Notes: generated by a model from the sequence alone, not told the origin. A stretch of 64,000 bases of DNA from JBJXGV01 sp046160485 (GCA_046160485.1 JBJXGV010000075.1:1-64000); one strand, 5' to 3'. Numbered from the stretch's first letter, positions 27,773-36,991 are shown. Translations and numbers: made by a program.

Positions 27773-29068
27773 TCAGTAGGAAACGCTCGTCTGGAGGTAG
27801 CCCCAGTACGCCGAACCATCGCCGCGCGTAGCCTCGAAGATCTCGCCCGGCGAGAAGAAGCCGAAGCCCGACTGGACCGCTACGTTCTCGGTGCAATCGA
27901 TCTTCGCGTTCAAGTCGATCTCGTTTCCGAATGACGAGAGCGTCTCTTCCGCGCTCGTGCCGGCGTTCATCACGAGGTCTTCGGAGGCCTTGAAGTTGTG
28001 GTACGCGAGCGAGGTCGTCAGCCACGACATCGGCTTGATCGAACCCTTGATCAGGAAGTCGGTGAGCCCGGCGCCCTTCGTGTCTTTCGGGATATCGAGA
28101 AAGAAATCCATCGCGCCATAGAATTTGTGATTCGTCGCGAAGAGCGTGTTGAAGCGCTTGTCTTCGTCGTCGGTGGCGTCATCGTCGCCGGAGAGCACGT
28201 CGAGCCCGACCCAAATCGCCGGCTCGTACGGATGCGCGATCTTGTACCCGAGCCGCCCGCCGAAGAGCGACGCCGAGAGGCTGCTCGCGCCGACATCACC
28301 CGTTTGAAACGCGATGTCCGCCTCGTACTGAATCGACGACTGCGAGCCGTGCGCGTTCACTCCCAACGTCAGGCGCTTGACGAGGTCCTCGCCTGTCGAG
28401 AGCGTGTCCTTGTCGTGGTCGTAGAAGAGGAACGCCGTGACGTCGTGCGTCGGGGCCGCCTTCACGTCGGCGAAGACGCCGAAGAAATCGTAGTCCTTGC
28501 CGCGCGAGGTGTTGCCGACGCCTTCGCTGAGCTTCGATTCGAAGAACTGAACGCTGTACGACGGTCTCTTGTAGCCGAGGACGATCGCGTCGAACGCGCG
28601 TCCCGTGTTGGACCACTCGCCGGCGCCGAGCAGGCGCTCGTTCGCAACGGACAACTCCGTGCGTCCGACCTTCGCCCAAACTCCGGGGGCGAAAAGATCC
28701 TCAGCCAGGAAGTAACCCTGATGCATGTCGCCGCGCGGGCTCGAGCCCTCGGTCGTGCTGGCTTCCTCGCCCCAGACGCGCGCGTCCTGAGCCTCCAAGA
28801 AAATGCTGACCTTCTTCGGTAGCTGCGCTCCGACGGAGAGGCGCGAGCGAAGGAGGCTGAACTCGGTCGTCGAGGCGTCTTCGTTGAACTTCGCGCGGCC
28901 GTCGATTTCCCAGCGGTGACGAATCTCCGCGTGAATGTCGAGGTTGACCGGAACCGTGGAGCCGGATGCGCTGGCCGAGACCATGGGTGTTTCGTCGGCG
29001 CGTGCCGCCGCCGAGCCGAGAAGGAGGAATGCGAGAGAAAGCGCGAACGTGCGGGTCGACGGAGTCAT
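27773..29068 (-). CDS. Alginate-export (AlgE-like) outer-membrane barrel
   Basis: 431 residues. A signal peptide of about 24 residues ends in ARADE. The mature sequence has the wide-barrel pattern of the alginate_exp family: EIRHRWEIDGRAKFNEDASTTEFSLLRSRLSVGAQL near the start, then RVGRTELSVANERLLGAGEWSNTGRAFDAI-type strands, and a C-terminal YWGYLQTSVSY with terminal aromatic residue. Members form outer-membrane pores, some for polysaccharide and many of unknown substrate; true alginate export is not implied because no alginate genes are nearby. A TTGACA-17-GAGAAT promoter precedes it and a Crp/Fnr-type regulator gene lies immediately upstream. Confidence 0.85.
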   Translation of the reverse strand: MTPSTRTFALSLAFLLLGSAAARADETPMVSASASGSTVPVNLDIHAEIRHRWEIDGRAKFNEDASTTEFSLLRSRLSVGAQLPKKVSIFLEAQDARVWGEEASTTEGSSPRGDMHQGYFLAEDLFAPGVWAKVGRTELSVANERLLGAGEWSNTGRAFDAIVLGYKRPSYSVQFFESKLSEGVGNTSRGKDYDFFGVFADVKAAPTHDVTAFLFYDHDKDTLSTGEDLVKRLTLGVNAHGSQSSIQYEADIAFQTGDVGASSLSASLFGGRLGYKIAHPYEPAIWVGLDVLSGDDDATDDEDKRFNTLFATNHKFYGAMDFFLDIPKDTKGAGLTDFLIKGSIKPMSWLTTSLAYHNFKASEDLVMNAGTSAEETLSSFGNEIDLNAKIDCTENVAVQSGFGFFSPGEIFEATRGDGSAYWGYLQTSVSY

Positions 29069-29132
29069 GAAAAGCCTCCCGTGGGCGGAAAGACAGCGGA
29101 GTTAGGCCGAAAGTTGGCGAACGAAAGGGCCG

Positions 29133-29161
29133 ATTCTCGACGAGCCGCGCGGGAGTGTCAA
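29133..29161 (-). promoter_or_regulatory. Sigma-70-type promoter of the AlgE-like porin
   Basis: On the minus strand TTGACA (29156-29161) and GAGAAT (29133-29138) are separated by 17 bases. The start of transcription would be near 29126, about 58 bases before the ATG at 29068. Confidence 0.6.
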
Positions 29162-29188
29162 GCGCGATCCCCGGCAGTGCGGGAATGG

Positions 29189-29884
29189 TTAGCCGTTGTT
29201 CACCGCGAGACTCGAGAGGAGGTCCGGCCGCAAGAGGACGATCTGGCGGCGGACGAACTCGATGAGGCCGCGGCGGCGGAAATCGTTGAGCGTGGCGGTG
29301 GTCGTTTCGCGCGTAGAGCCGATGAGGTTCGCGATCTCTTGGTGCGTGATGCGCAGATCGACGCGCGTTCCGGCGGGATCGGCGACGCCCGCGCGGCGCG
29401 CGAGCCGCAAGAGCGCCTCGGCGAGGCGCGCCGGCACTGGACTCCACGCGAGCTTTTCGATCTGCCGGGCCGATTCGGCGACGCGGCGTGCGAGGAGCCG
29501 CGTCAGAAACGCGGAGACGCTCGCGTCGCGGATCAGAAGTTCGTGCACGCGCGGCCGCGGAATCGCTAACAGAGTCGACGTCTCGACGGCAATCGCGAAG
29601 CTGACTCTGTGCGAATCCTCGAAGACGGTCTCTTCGCCGAAGATTTCGCCGGCGCCGTAGAGGCCGAGCGTGAGGTCGCGCCCCGACGTCGAACAGACCG
29701 CGAGTTTGATGAGCCCGGACTCGACGATGTAGAGCGGGTCCGCGGCCTCGCCGAATCGGTAGACGTACCCGCCGCGCGAGATGCGGCGGCGCGTCGTCGC
29801 GGCGCGCGCGAGCGTTGCGTGTGCCTGGTCTTGCTCCGCGCCCGCGGGGGCGTTGAAGCGGCTCGGTCCTGATTGCGCTGCCAT
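29189..29884 (-). CDS. Crp/Fnr-family transcriptional regulator
   Basis: 231 residues with GAAGGAAC before the ATG. The N-terminal cyclic-nucleotide-like beta-roll (about 35-140) has GGYVYRFGEAADPLYIVESGLIKLA and GEIFGEETVFEDSHR. A long dimerisation helix leads to a winged HTH (about 175-220, ITHQEIANLIGSTRETTTATLNDFRRRGLIEF). There is no Cys cluster for an Fe-S centre, so it is not a classical O2-sensing Fnr, and the ligand is unknown. It lies directly upstream of, and in the same direction as, the AlgE-like porin and may control it. Confidence 0.9.
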   Translation of the reverse strand: MAAQSGPSRFNAPAGAEQDQAHATLARAATTRRRISRGGYVYRFGEAADPLYIVESGLIKLAVCSTSGRDLTLGLYGAGEIFGEETVFEDSHRVSFAIAVETSTLLAIPRPRVHELLIRDASVSAFLTRLLARRVAESARQIEKLAWSPVPARLAEALLRLARRAGVADPAGTRVDLRITHQEIANLIGSTRETTTATLNDFRRRGLIEFVRRQIVLLRPDLLSSLAVNNG

Positions 29885-30137
29885 GTTCGCGTTCCTTCAG
29901 CCGGTGCGGGGCGACGCCCAGCCAGGGGGTGTTGCGACCGAGTAGAGCAAGCTGTGTTCCAGCCTACAAGTGCGACCCCGCGATCCAGAACTCGCCGCGC
30001 GCGCAACCTCTTACAGCGGAATCGTCGCCCGGAGTGTGGCGCGTCTGCCACGGGAATTGGGAGAATCGGTGCCCATTGTTGTCGCCCAGACGCGGAAAAG
30101 TGAAATCCAGGGAGCGGGCGAGGAACCAGAACGAACG

Positions 30138-31040
30138 TTAGCGGCGCGTCCCCGCAGCCGTTTCCGGCCACGCCGAGAGCGCGGTCGCAGCGCGAATCAC
30201 CGCGTTGAGGAAGACCGGACGGTCCGGGCCGAGCTCCGTCGGGATCCCGGAGGCGGGAGAGCTGACGACGAGGAGTGCCGCCGCGCGAACGCCGCGGTAG
30301 CGGCTCACGGACAGAAGCGCCGCGAGTTCCATGTCGATCGCAAGAACGCGCGCGCGCCGGAGCGCGGCCAGCCGCGCGGTCGGCCGTACGTAGACGGCGT
30401 CGACGGACGCGACGCGGCCGGTGCGGAAGCTCACGCCGCTTCGCTCGAGCAGGTGCGCCGCGACTCCGCGAAGCGTCGCGTCGGGTTTGGCGCCCGTGCG
30501 CGCCGAGACGTAGTACGGCGAGGTGCCGTCGGCGATGATCGATTCCGTCGGCAGGATCAGGTCTCCGACGGCGATATTCGGCGAAAACGCGACGGCCGGC
30601 CCGAGGATGATGATTTCGCGGGCGCCGGCGGCGATGGCCTCCTCGAGCACGACGGCCGCCGCGGGCGCGCCGATCGCGCCGCGCATAAGCGCGAACTTGT
30701 CGTAGCCGCGCGTGAGCAGAAGCGCTCGCCCGAGGCCGAACCGCGCCGCGGACTGCGCGCTCGCGCCGAGGGTCTCCTGAAGCGCGTGGAACAGGATATT
30801 CGTGGAGGCAAAAAGGACGCGTTCGGGAAGCGGTGCGCGAACGGGCGGGACGATGATGTCGGGGCCCGCGGCACGCGGTGCATGCTCCTCGCGGGTCGGG
30901 CGCGCGACGGTCTTGCCGCGCGCGGCGGGTTTCGCCGCCGTTCGGCGTGGCTTCGCCGCTTTGGATCCTTTCGACCGCTTCGCCGGCACGGCTGGTCCTC
31001 GGGACCGTCGATCCGGGCGCCACGACGCTCTGTTTGGCAT
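30138..31040 (-). CDS. Nucleoside phosphorylase/MTAN-like protein with basic tail
   Basis: 300 residues if started at ATG 31040; a GTG at 30989 with GAGG upstream is a good alternative (283 residues). Both versions begin with a Lys/Arg/Ala-rich tail (PAKRSKGSKAAKPRR to RPTREE) resembling histone H1 tails. From about residue 70 the PNP/UDP phosphorylase fold is seen: LTRGYDKFALMRGAIGAPAAAVVLEEAIAAGAREIIILGPA, a central PTESIIADGTSPYY, and AIDMELAALLSVSRYRGVRAAALLVVSS, with the Glu of the M-E nucleoside-binding motif. It probably cleaves or phosphorolyses a purine or pyrimidine nucleoside. Substrate unknown. Confidence 0.8.
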   Translation of the reverse strand: MPNRASWRPDRRSRGPAVPAKRSKGSKAAKPRRTAAKPAARGKTVARPTREEHAPRAAGPDIIVPPVRAPLPERVLFASTNILFHALQETLGASAQSAARFGLGRALLLTRGYDKFALMRGAIGAPAAAVVLEEAIAAGAREIIILGPAVAFSPNIAVGDLILPTESIIADGTSPYYVSARTGAKPDATLRGVAAHLLERSGVSFRTGRVASVDAVYVRPTARLAALRRARVLAIDMELAALLSVSRYRGVRAAALLVVSSPASGIPTELGPDRPVFLNAVIRAATALSAWPETAAGTRR

Positions 31041-31159
31041 CGCGCGCCGCTCTCAGGCCGCGTGTTCGCACCCGAGCGGGCCACACGATACAAGGCTCTG
31101 CGATGCCTGCCAACAAACTTCTATCGCGGGGGCGCCCGCGCGCGCGACCCGGCAGGGGG

Positions 31160-32533
31160 CTAGCGCGGCTGCCCGAGCGCGCTGTTGCACACGATGTAGC
31201 TCAGCGCCAACGCAGCCGCGCTACCCAGAAGCGCCGCCCACGGGAGGCGTCTCGGCGGGTCGGGCTCCCGCCGCACAACCGATTCCAGAATAACAACTTG
31301 GATCACGACATAGGGCCAAACGAACAGATCCCAGTCCTTCGCCCAGCCGAGGCGCGGATTCCACGAAAACGCGAAGAGCGCCGGCAGGAGAAGGAGCGCC
31401 AGACGGGGGAGCGTTCGCGGCACCGCGGCCACGGCGAGTGCGACCGCGACCGGCGCGACGAGGAGCGCTTCGTTGACCAAGAAAAGCAGGTGCGCGCGCG
31501 AGAACCACTCGGAAAACGGGAGAAAGCCGGCGAACGGGGTCGCGAATGGATGAAATCCGCCGGCGTAGGAAGCGGCTACCTGCGCGGGCCCGTACGTCAG
31601 CATCACAAGCGCGAGGGTCACGGCGACCGGCAGCAGCGCGAACGCGATGGCGCGCGCGGCGAGCGCGCCGCCGCCGCGCCGGTACGCGACGAGCGCCGGC
31701 ACGGGTGCGATCCAAGCGGCCGAGAGATTCCACGCCGCGGCGAGCCCCAGGAACAGCGCGGCGATCGTGATGCCGCGCTGCGAGCGGACCCGGGTGTCGT
31801 CGATCGGCGAGAACCCGGCGCTCTCATCGGCGGCGAGGAGAAACGCGAGCCCCCAGAAAACGAGCGCGAGCTGCACGTGATAGTGCTCGACGTAGCCCGC
31901 GTAGATCTGCCACGCGCAGGTGCCGGTCATCCCGGCGAGGAAGAGTGTGCGGCGGCACGCATCGTGCGCCTCGGGAAAGAGCGCTCGCGCGAGGCGGAAG
32001 AGGCCGGGCACGGCGATGAGTCCCCCGATCGCGGCGAGGCTCGAAAACGCGAAGACGAGGTTATCGGGAAAGAGGCGCGCGAGAAGCCGGTGCGCTTCGA
32101 ATGAGAGCGGGGCGTTGGCTTCGGGGCCCGCGGCGTCCGGGATGAAACGGTAGAAGCGGACGGCGTCGCCGTACGGATGCGTGTTCGGCAGAAATATGTG
32201 GAGCGCGAGGAGGAGTGCCATCCAAGGCCACGGCGTGCGCGCGATCGCCATCGTCGCGGCGCGCGTGCGTGTTGCGGCGCGTGAGGCGCGCACGGCGATC
32301 GCCATCGCGGCGATCGGCCCCGCGAGCGCGATGAGCACGCGCGCGCCGGCGGGGATCGTCTTCGGATACGCGATCGCCCACGTGGCTTCGGAGTGGGGCA
32401 CGAACGCCCCCGCAACGTTCAGAACCGTGAGCGCGGCGGCCGCGGCGTAGAGGTGAAGCGGCGAGACGGGAGCCGCGCCTCGCGCAGCGCCCGTGCGCGC
32501 GTGTGACCCGACTCGATCGGAGTGCGCCTGCAT
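31160..32533 (-). CDS. GT-C-like polytopic membrane protein
   Basis: 457 residues with about 10-11 hydrophobic segments. An extracytoplasmic loop after the third segment contains NTHPYGDAVRFYRFIPD, and a later loop has QIYAGYVEHYHVQ; acidic and aromatic loops of this kind are typical of GT-C or DUF2029-like transferases that use polyprenyl-linked sugars. No family-specific motif is certain. It is divergently transcribed from another GT-C-like gene at 32559, which supports a shared role in glycan or lipid-linked sugar metabolism. Alternatively it is an uncharacterised membrane protein. Confidence 0.65.
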   Translation of the reverse strand: MQAHSDRVGSHARTGAARGAAPVSPLHLYAAAAALTVLNVAGAFVPHSEATWAIAYPKTIPAGARVLIALAGPIAAMAIAVRASRAATRTRAATMAIARTPWPWMALLLALHIFLPNTHPYGDAVRFYRFIPDAAGPEANAPLSFEAHRLLARLFPDNLVFAFSSLAAIGGLIAVPGLFRLARALFPEAHDACRRTLFLAGMTGTCAWQIYAGYVEHYHVQLALVFWGLAFLLAADESAGFSPIDDTRVRSQRGITIAALFLGLAAAWNLSAAWIAPVPALVAYRRGGGALAARAIAFALLPVAVTLALVMLTYGPAQVAASYAGGFHPFATPFAGFLPFSEWFSRAHLLFLVNEALLVAPVAVALAVAAVPRTLPRLALLLLPALFAFSWNPRLGWAKDWDLFVWPYVVIQVVILESVVRREPDPPRRLPWAALLGSAAALALSYIVCNSALGQPR

Positions 32534-32558
32534 AAGAGGCGTGGATTATAGTCGCTGC

Positions 32559-34298
32559 ATGCGGGTGCCGCGACACGTCCTCGTTGCCACGATCATCCCG
32601 CTCGCTACGCTCGCGCTCTATATCTACGGCGCGACCGTTACGCCGCCCGGAAAGTCGTACACGTGGATGCACGCCCTCAACACGGGCGATCCGCACGCCT
32701 ACCTCTCGTGGGTCGCGCAAGCGCGCGATGGCGATCTCCTCTTTCGCGTCCTCTTCACCGAGGAGCCGTGCGAGGCGCGTCTCTTCCACCCGCTCTTCCT
32801 CGCGATGGGGCTCGCGGCGCGCGCGACGAGTTTGCCGCTCATGGCTGTCTTCCACGCGTCGCGCATTCTCTTGGGCGCGATCCTCTTGCTGCTTCTTGCG
32901 CGATTCTTCGAGCAGCGCGCGGCAAGTCGCGGCGCGGGGTTCTTCGCGCTCCTCTACGCGGCGCTCGGTAGCGGCCTCGGTTGGATCCTCGTGCGGCCCG
33001 ACGCGACCGCGATGAATCTCCCAGTCGATTTGTGGATGCCCGAGGCGATTCTCTTCCTGACGATTCTCGAGTCGCCGTTGAACCTAGCGGCGTTGATCGC
33101 CGCTGTGCTGCTGATCGATCGCCTCTGTCCCGCAGGAGCGCCGGCGCCGGCCCCCGCCGCTGCGCCGCACGAGCGTCGTCTGCGCCGCTACGTCTTCCCG
33201 CTTCTCCTGACACTCTTCCTCGGATTCACGCACCCGTTCGAGGTCATCTCGGTCGCGGCGGTTGTGGCGACGACCGCGGTGCTCGTGGGGATTCGTCGCG
33301 GTTCCGCGCCTGCGCCCGCGCTCCCGCCGGCCGCTGCGGGGCGCGCACGCGGGGGACTCGTGCTGGGCTTCAGCGCGCCGAGCCTCGTCGCATTTGTCGC
33401 CGGCGCGGGCATCGCTGCGCTCACGATCCAGGTCGCGCTGCGCGGCGAACCGGTCTTCGCTCACTGGCTTTCCGTCGTGCGCTCGCCATCGCCGGCGCCG
33501 CGCTTGTACCTGCTCGCGTTCGCGCCGCAGCTTGCGCTCGCTCTCCTCGCTGTTCCGCGGCGCTGGGCCCGCGGCGGCACGAGCGATCTCCTACCGCTCG
33601 CGTGGGTGCTGGCGACGGCGCTTCTTCTCTATGCGCCGCTCGCGCAGCAGCGGCGCTTCGTCGCCGGCGTGCAGATTCCGCTGTCGCTACTCGCCGCGGA
33701 GGGGCTCTGTGTCGTGCTCCCCGCGCTTGTGGGCCGCGTCCGGCGCGCGCAGCCGCTCCTCGCGTTCGCGCGGGGCCGCCGCGCCGCGCTCGCGGCGTTG
33801 TTTCTCATCGCCTCGTTCGGCACGAACGCGCGTGTCATCGCCGCCGACGTCGCATTCCTTCGCGCGGGCGCGTATCCGCTCTATCTCGAGCGCGATCTGA
33901 CCGCGGCACTGCGCGATTTCGAATCGCGCTCACCGCGCGGTGCGCTCTTGCTCGCATCGCCGGAGGTATCGCATTTCGTTCCCGCGCTGACGGGACGCCG
34001 CGCGACGATGGGCCACTACGACATGACGATCGACCCGGCGCGAAAGGCGGAGCGGCTTGCGGCGTTTCTCGATCCAATGCGGCCGCCCGAAGCGCGTCGC
34101 GCGCTGTTGGACGGGGCGGGGATCACGCACGTTCTCGTCTCGCCGTACGAGGCGGCGTTCGCGGGGCGCGATCCGGCGCCGCTCGCGAGTCGAGACGCGC
34201 TGGAATTCTTAGGGCCCGGCGCGAACCGGCTCGGTCTTTCGCCGATTTCGCGCGCGGGCCCCGTTACGCTCTTCGAAGTTCTGCCGTCGGGTCGCTAG
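32559..34298 (+). CDS. Polytopic membrane protein, GT-C/mannosyltransferase-like
   Basis: About 579 residues from ATG 32559. A TATAGT box lies only 7 bases upstream, so the transcript may be leaderless; GTG 32541 is an alternative start. Roughly 11 hydrophobic segments are visible. Loop 1 has MHALNTGDPHAYLSWVAQARDGDLLFRVLFTEEP, and an Asp-containing first loop is usual for GT-C enzymes. The C-terminal 130 residues are soluble (AALRDFESRSPRGALLLASPEVSHFVPALTGRRATMGHYDMT), like the periplasmic domains of such transferases. Its TAG stop shares the palindrome CTAG with the stop of the convergent lipoprotein gene. Confidence 0.7.
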   Translation: MRVPRHVLVATIIPLATLALYIYGATVTPPGKSYTWMHALNTGDPHAYLSWVAQARDGDLLFRVLFTEEPCEARLFHPLFLAMGLAARATSLPLMAVFHASRILLGAILLLLLARFFEQRAASRGAGFFALLYAALGSGLGWILVRPDATAMNLPVDLWMPEAILFLTILESPLNLAALIAAVLLIDRLCPAGAPAPAPAAAPHERRLRRYVFPLLLTLFLGFTHPFEVISVAAVVATTAVLVGIRRGSAPAPALPPAAAGRARGGLVLGFSAPSLVAFVAGAGIAALTIQVALRGEPVFAHWLSVVRSPSPAPRLYLLAFAPQLALALLAVPRRWARGGTSDLLPLAWVLATALLLYAPLAQQRRFVAGVQIPLSLLAAEGLCVVLPALVGRVRRAQPLLAFARGRRAALAALFLIASFGTNARVIAADVAFLRAGAYPLYLERDLTAALRDFESRSPRGALLLASPEVSHFVPALTGRRATMGHYDMTIDPARKAERLAAFLDPMRPPEARRALLDGAGITHVLVSPYEAAFAGRDPAPLASRDALEFLGPGANRLGLSPISRAGPVTLFEVLPSGR

Positions 34299-35299
34299 CG
34301 GTTGAGCACAACGAACGCGGTCGGATACCCGGCGGTCACGTTCGTCGCGGGTGTCGCGACTCCCGTCTGCGCCGCCGCGACGATCGTGTGACTGAGCAAC
34401 TCGAACTGCGTCGGCCGTGCCGGATCGTTGTCGAGAGCGGGCTCGAGCGTGATGAACACGCGATAGCCGCCCGCGTTCAATGTCTCCTGCGCCGCGGCCG
34501 TGAACTCCTGGCCTGGGAAATTCGGGGTCGCCGCCGTCACGCTCACACCGGCGCCGGGGCCATCGGAATCGAGCGTGTCGCGCGCGGTGAATCGCCCCAT
34601 CGAAATGACCTCGCCGCTCGCGATTTTCTCAATCCATCCTTCGTAGGTGATTTTCACGCCGTCCAAGACCGGCATCGTCGTGAGTCCCGGCAATGTTCCG
34701 TTGGCCCAGTAGAGTCCTTGCCCCTCGTTGTTCGCGTTCGCGTCGGACGGTGTGCTAAGAGTGTACGAGCCGGCCAGAGTCGCGAGATTGAGATCGGCAA
34801 GCTGCAAATCCCAAATCGTGCGATAGCCTCCGCGCAGACTCGAGGTGCCGCGGCGGTCGGTGCCGACGAACTCGCCCGCGAGCAACAGCCCACCGGGAAT
34901 CGTGTCGACATCGCCCTCGACTTCGATCGAAATCCACGCTTCGGCCGCGAAGCTCGCGTTGCGGTCTGAGCGCAGGTTCCACTCCGGCGTGCCGCCGTCG
35001 AGCGCCTCGATGGCGCCCGCGGAGTTCACGCGAAACTTCCCGACGCTGATGAATTCGAGGTCGCTGTGGAGCGGAGCGGCGCCGGCGTCGGGCGCGCGCT
35101 TGTCACTCTCAGGCTGCGGAAAACCGATCCACGCCTCGTAGTGACCCTTCCCCGCATCGAGTTCTTCGAGTCCCGTAACGCTCACTTCTAACGAAACGTT
35201 TTCGTCTGGGGTCATCGGGTCATCGTCGCCGCACCCCGCCGCGCCGAGCAGCGCGCAGACGCCGAGCGCAAGAACGACCAAGTTCCACCAACACCGCAT
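34295..35299 (-). CDS. Lipoprotein, anti-sigma-K-like beta domains
   Basis: About 334 residues. AAAGGAG precedes the ATG at MRCWWNLV, fixing the start. The lipobox is GAAGCGD with Cys at about residue 23. The mature part has two similar beta-domains, each opening with a pattern such as VTGLEELDAGKGHYEAWIGFPQ or ITYEGWIEK and continuing to FRVNSAGAIE and FITLEPALDNDPARPTQ; this resembles the repeated beta domain of lipoproteins that share features with anti-sigma-K factor extracytoplasmic regions. Function unknown; outer or inner membrane anchored. It follows the AIM24-like gene on the same strand by about 40 bases and is probably co-transcribed. Confidence 0.7.
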   Translation of the reverse strand: MRCWWNLVVLALGVCALLGAAGCGDDDPMTPDENVSLEVSVTGLEELDAGKGHYEAWIGFPQPESDKRAPDAGAAPLHSDLEFISVGKFRVNSAGAIEALDGGTPEWNLRSDRNASFAAEAWISIEVEGDVDTIPGGLLLAGEFVGTDRRGTSSLRGGYRTIWDLQLADLNLATLAGSYTLSTPSDANANNEGQGLYWANGTLPGLTTMPVLDGVKITYEGWIEKIASGEVISMGRFTARDTLDSDGPGAGVSVTAATPNFPGQEFTAAAQETLNAGGYRVFITLEPALDNDPARPTQFELLSHTIVAAAQTGVATPATNVTAGYPTAFVVLNR

Positions 35300-35337
35300 G
35301 ATGAGCTTCTCCTTTGCTGATACCGATCGATTACGAA

Positions 35338-36345
35338 CTATGAGTTGTCGCCATCGAGCAGGCCGCCGATCGGTCCGAGGATCGAACCCTCCTCGCGCCG
35401 CTTGCCGCCCGGGCCCGCGCTCGCGAGGATGCGGCCTGCTAGCCGCGACAACGGTAGCGATTGGCACCAAATGTCGCCAGGTCCGGTGAGTGTCGCGAAG
35501 AAGAGTCCTTCGCCGCCGAAGAGCGTGTTCTTAATTCCGCCCACGAATTGGATGTCGTAATCGACGCTCGGCGCGAGCGCGACGAGGCAGCCGGTGTCGA
35601 TCCGGAGTTGTTCGCCGGGAGCGAGGCGCCGTTTCATGATCGATCCGCCCGCGTGAACGAGCGCGATTCCGTCGCCCGTGAGCCGCTGCATGATGAAGCC
35701 CTCGCCGCCGAACAAACCCGCGCCGAGTTTTCGCTGAAACGCGATGCTAATCTGCACGCCGCGCGCCGCGCAGAGGAACGAATCCTTCTGGCAGATGAGG
35801 TCGCCGCCCATTTCGGCCAGGTGCATCGGAACGATCTTGCCGGGATACGGCGCTCCGAAGGCAACGTGTTCGCGCCCGGTTGCCGACCCGTTGAAGAACG
35901 TCGTCATGAAGAGCGACTCGCCCGTAAGTACGCGTTTGCCGGCGGAGAGAAGTTTTCCCATGAAGCCGCCTTGCTGCACCGAAGGGTCGCCGAAGACGGT
36001 CTCCATCTGAATGCCTTGTGTCATGTACATCATGCTGCCCGCTTCCGCGACGACCATCTCGTTCGGATCGAGCGCAATCTCGACGTACTGCATCTCTTCG
36101 CCGAAGATCTCGTAGTCGATTTCGTCCGCGGTGCGGCGGGTCGGCGGTGGCGGGGGCGCGCCCCTTCCCGCGAGCGCTTGCACGAGTCCCGGAATGTGCC
36201 GCGCTGCCGTCCACTCGGTCATGCCGGGTCCGAAGACGAGTGCGTCGCCGCCGCCGGCCTCGGGAAGTTTACGGATCAGTTCTTCGCGCGAGATCGGCCC
36301 GACTTGCGACTGACCCGCGGCGTAGTACCAGGACTCACCAACCAT
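35338..36345 (-). CDS. AIM24/TIGR00266-family protein with N-terminal GYF_2 domain
   Basis: 335 residues. Residues about 5-55 match the GYF_2 module (WYYAAGQSQVGPISREELIRKL, then ALVFGPGMTEWTAA). A Pro-rich linker leads to the AIM24-like beta-domain (about 75-310): YVEIALDPNEMVVAEAGSMMYM, TGESLFMTTFFNGS, PGKIVPMHLAEMGGDLICQKDSFLC and VHAGGSIMKRRLAPGEQLRIDTGCLVAL. The C-terminus is Gly-rich. Bacterial AIM24 relatives form trimeric TNF-like folds of unknown function, and GYF_2 often flags membrane-associated stress or signalling proteins. No signal peptide. It is the first gene of a two-gene unit with the lipoprotein. Confidence 0.9.
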   Translation of the reverse strand: MVGESWYYAAGQSQVGPISREELIRKLPEAGGGDALVFGPGMTEWTAARHIPGLVQALAGRGAPPPPPTRRTADEIDYEIFGEEMQYVEIALDPNEMVVAEAGSMMYMTQGIQMETVFGDPSVQQGGFMGKLLSAGKRVLTGESLFMTTFFNGSATGREHVAFGAPYPGKIVPMHLAEMGGDLICQKDSFLCAARGVQISIAFQRKLGAGLFGGEGFIMQRLTGDGIALVHAGGSIMKRRLAPGEQLRIDTGCLVALAPSVDYDIQFVGGIKNTLFGGEGLFFATLTGPGDIWCQSLPLSRLAGRILASAGPGGKRREEGSILGPIGGLLDGDNS

Positions 36346-36515
36346 CGATGGTCTCCTTGCTGGCTGCTATGGAGCGTGTGTTTCGCGTCGTGAAAAACCT
36401 CGCGGATTCTACGCGCGCACTCTTCGGGTTGCAAGAGGACGAGCTACCCCGCACGCGTCGCACGAAGTCCCCTCGCACTCGTTCTCGGAAGCGGGGAAAA
36501 ATCACGAGATTCGAG

Positions 36516-36544
36516 TTGCGTGGTTTGTGGGAGTGCACTATTCT
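36516..36544 (+). promoter_or_regulatory. Sigma-70-type promoter of the H1-like gene
   Basis: TTGCGT (36516-36521) and TATTCT (36539-36544) are separated by 17 bases. Transcription would start near 36551, about 84 bases before the ATG at 36635. Confidence 0.55.
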
Positions 36545-36634
36545 CCCGAGCCGTTCTAATGAATGAGGCTTTGGTCAGATGGCTTGTGACCATGACCGGC
36601 ACGTGTCCGTTCCCAAACTCAAGGAGGATGAACG

Positions 36635-36991
36635 ATGGCGAAGAAGACCGCACCGAAGCGGCTGACCCGCGCACAGAGAAACGAAATCATCTCGATTGCG
36701 AATTCGAAGGGCCTCACCGCCGAGCAGGTCGAGAAGCGCTTTGGTGTTTCGAAGTGGACGTACTACGGCTGGCGTAAGCGTAGCGCGTCGACGCGCCGCG
36801 CCGCTGCGGCGACGACCGCACGCAACACCGCGCGCACGACGCGCGCGACCGGCGGCACGACGGCCGGGATGTCGCCGCGAGCGCTCCGCGAAGAACTCCG
36901 CACGATGCTTCCCGCGATGGTTCGCGAAGAAGTGACGCGCACGCTTGCCGACCTCGTCGGACGCACCATGCGTACGCGCGGCCGCCGCTAG
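36635..36991 (+). CDS. Small basic HTH protein, histone H1-like
   Basis: 118 residues, strongly basic. AAGGAGG lies 7 bases before the ATG. The first 50 residues form a helix-turn-helix resembling transposase or resolvase N-termini (LTRAQRNEIISIANSKGLTAEQVEKRFGVSKWTYYGWRKR). An Ala/Thr/Arg-rich linker follows, then a C-terminal helix (REELRTMLPAMVREEVTRTLADLVGRTM). This architecture suggests a nucleoid-associated or regulatory DNA-binding protein, possibly multimerising by the C-terminal helix. It has its own promoter and a strong terminator, which fits an abundant product. Confidence 0.75.
   Translation: MAKKTAPKRLTRAQRNEIISIANSKGLTAEQVEKRFGVSKWTYYGWRKRSASTRRAAAATTARNTARTTRATGGTTAGMSPRALREELRTMLPAMVREEVTRTLADLVGRTMRTRGRR

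Noticed and set aside
27773..29068. Alginate biosynthesis or export locus
   Set aside because: Only the outer-membrane barrel matches; no alginate polymerase, epimerase or Alg44-like genes are in the window.
29885..30137. tRNA or small RNA in the gap upstream of the Crp/Fnr gene
   Set aside because: No cloverleaf, T-loop consensus or terminator was found. The gap probably only holds the promoter for the regulator.
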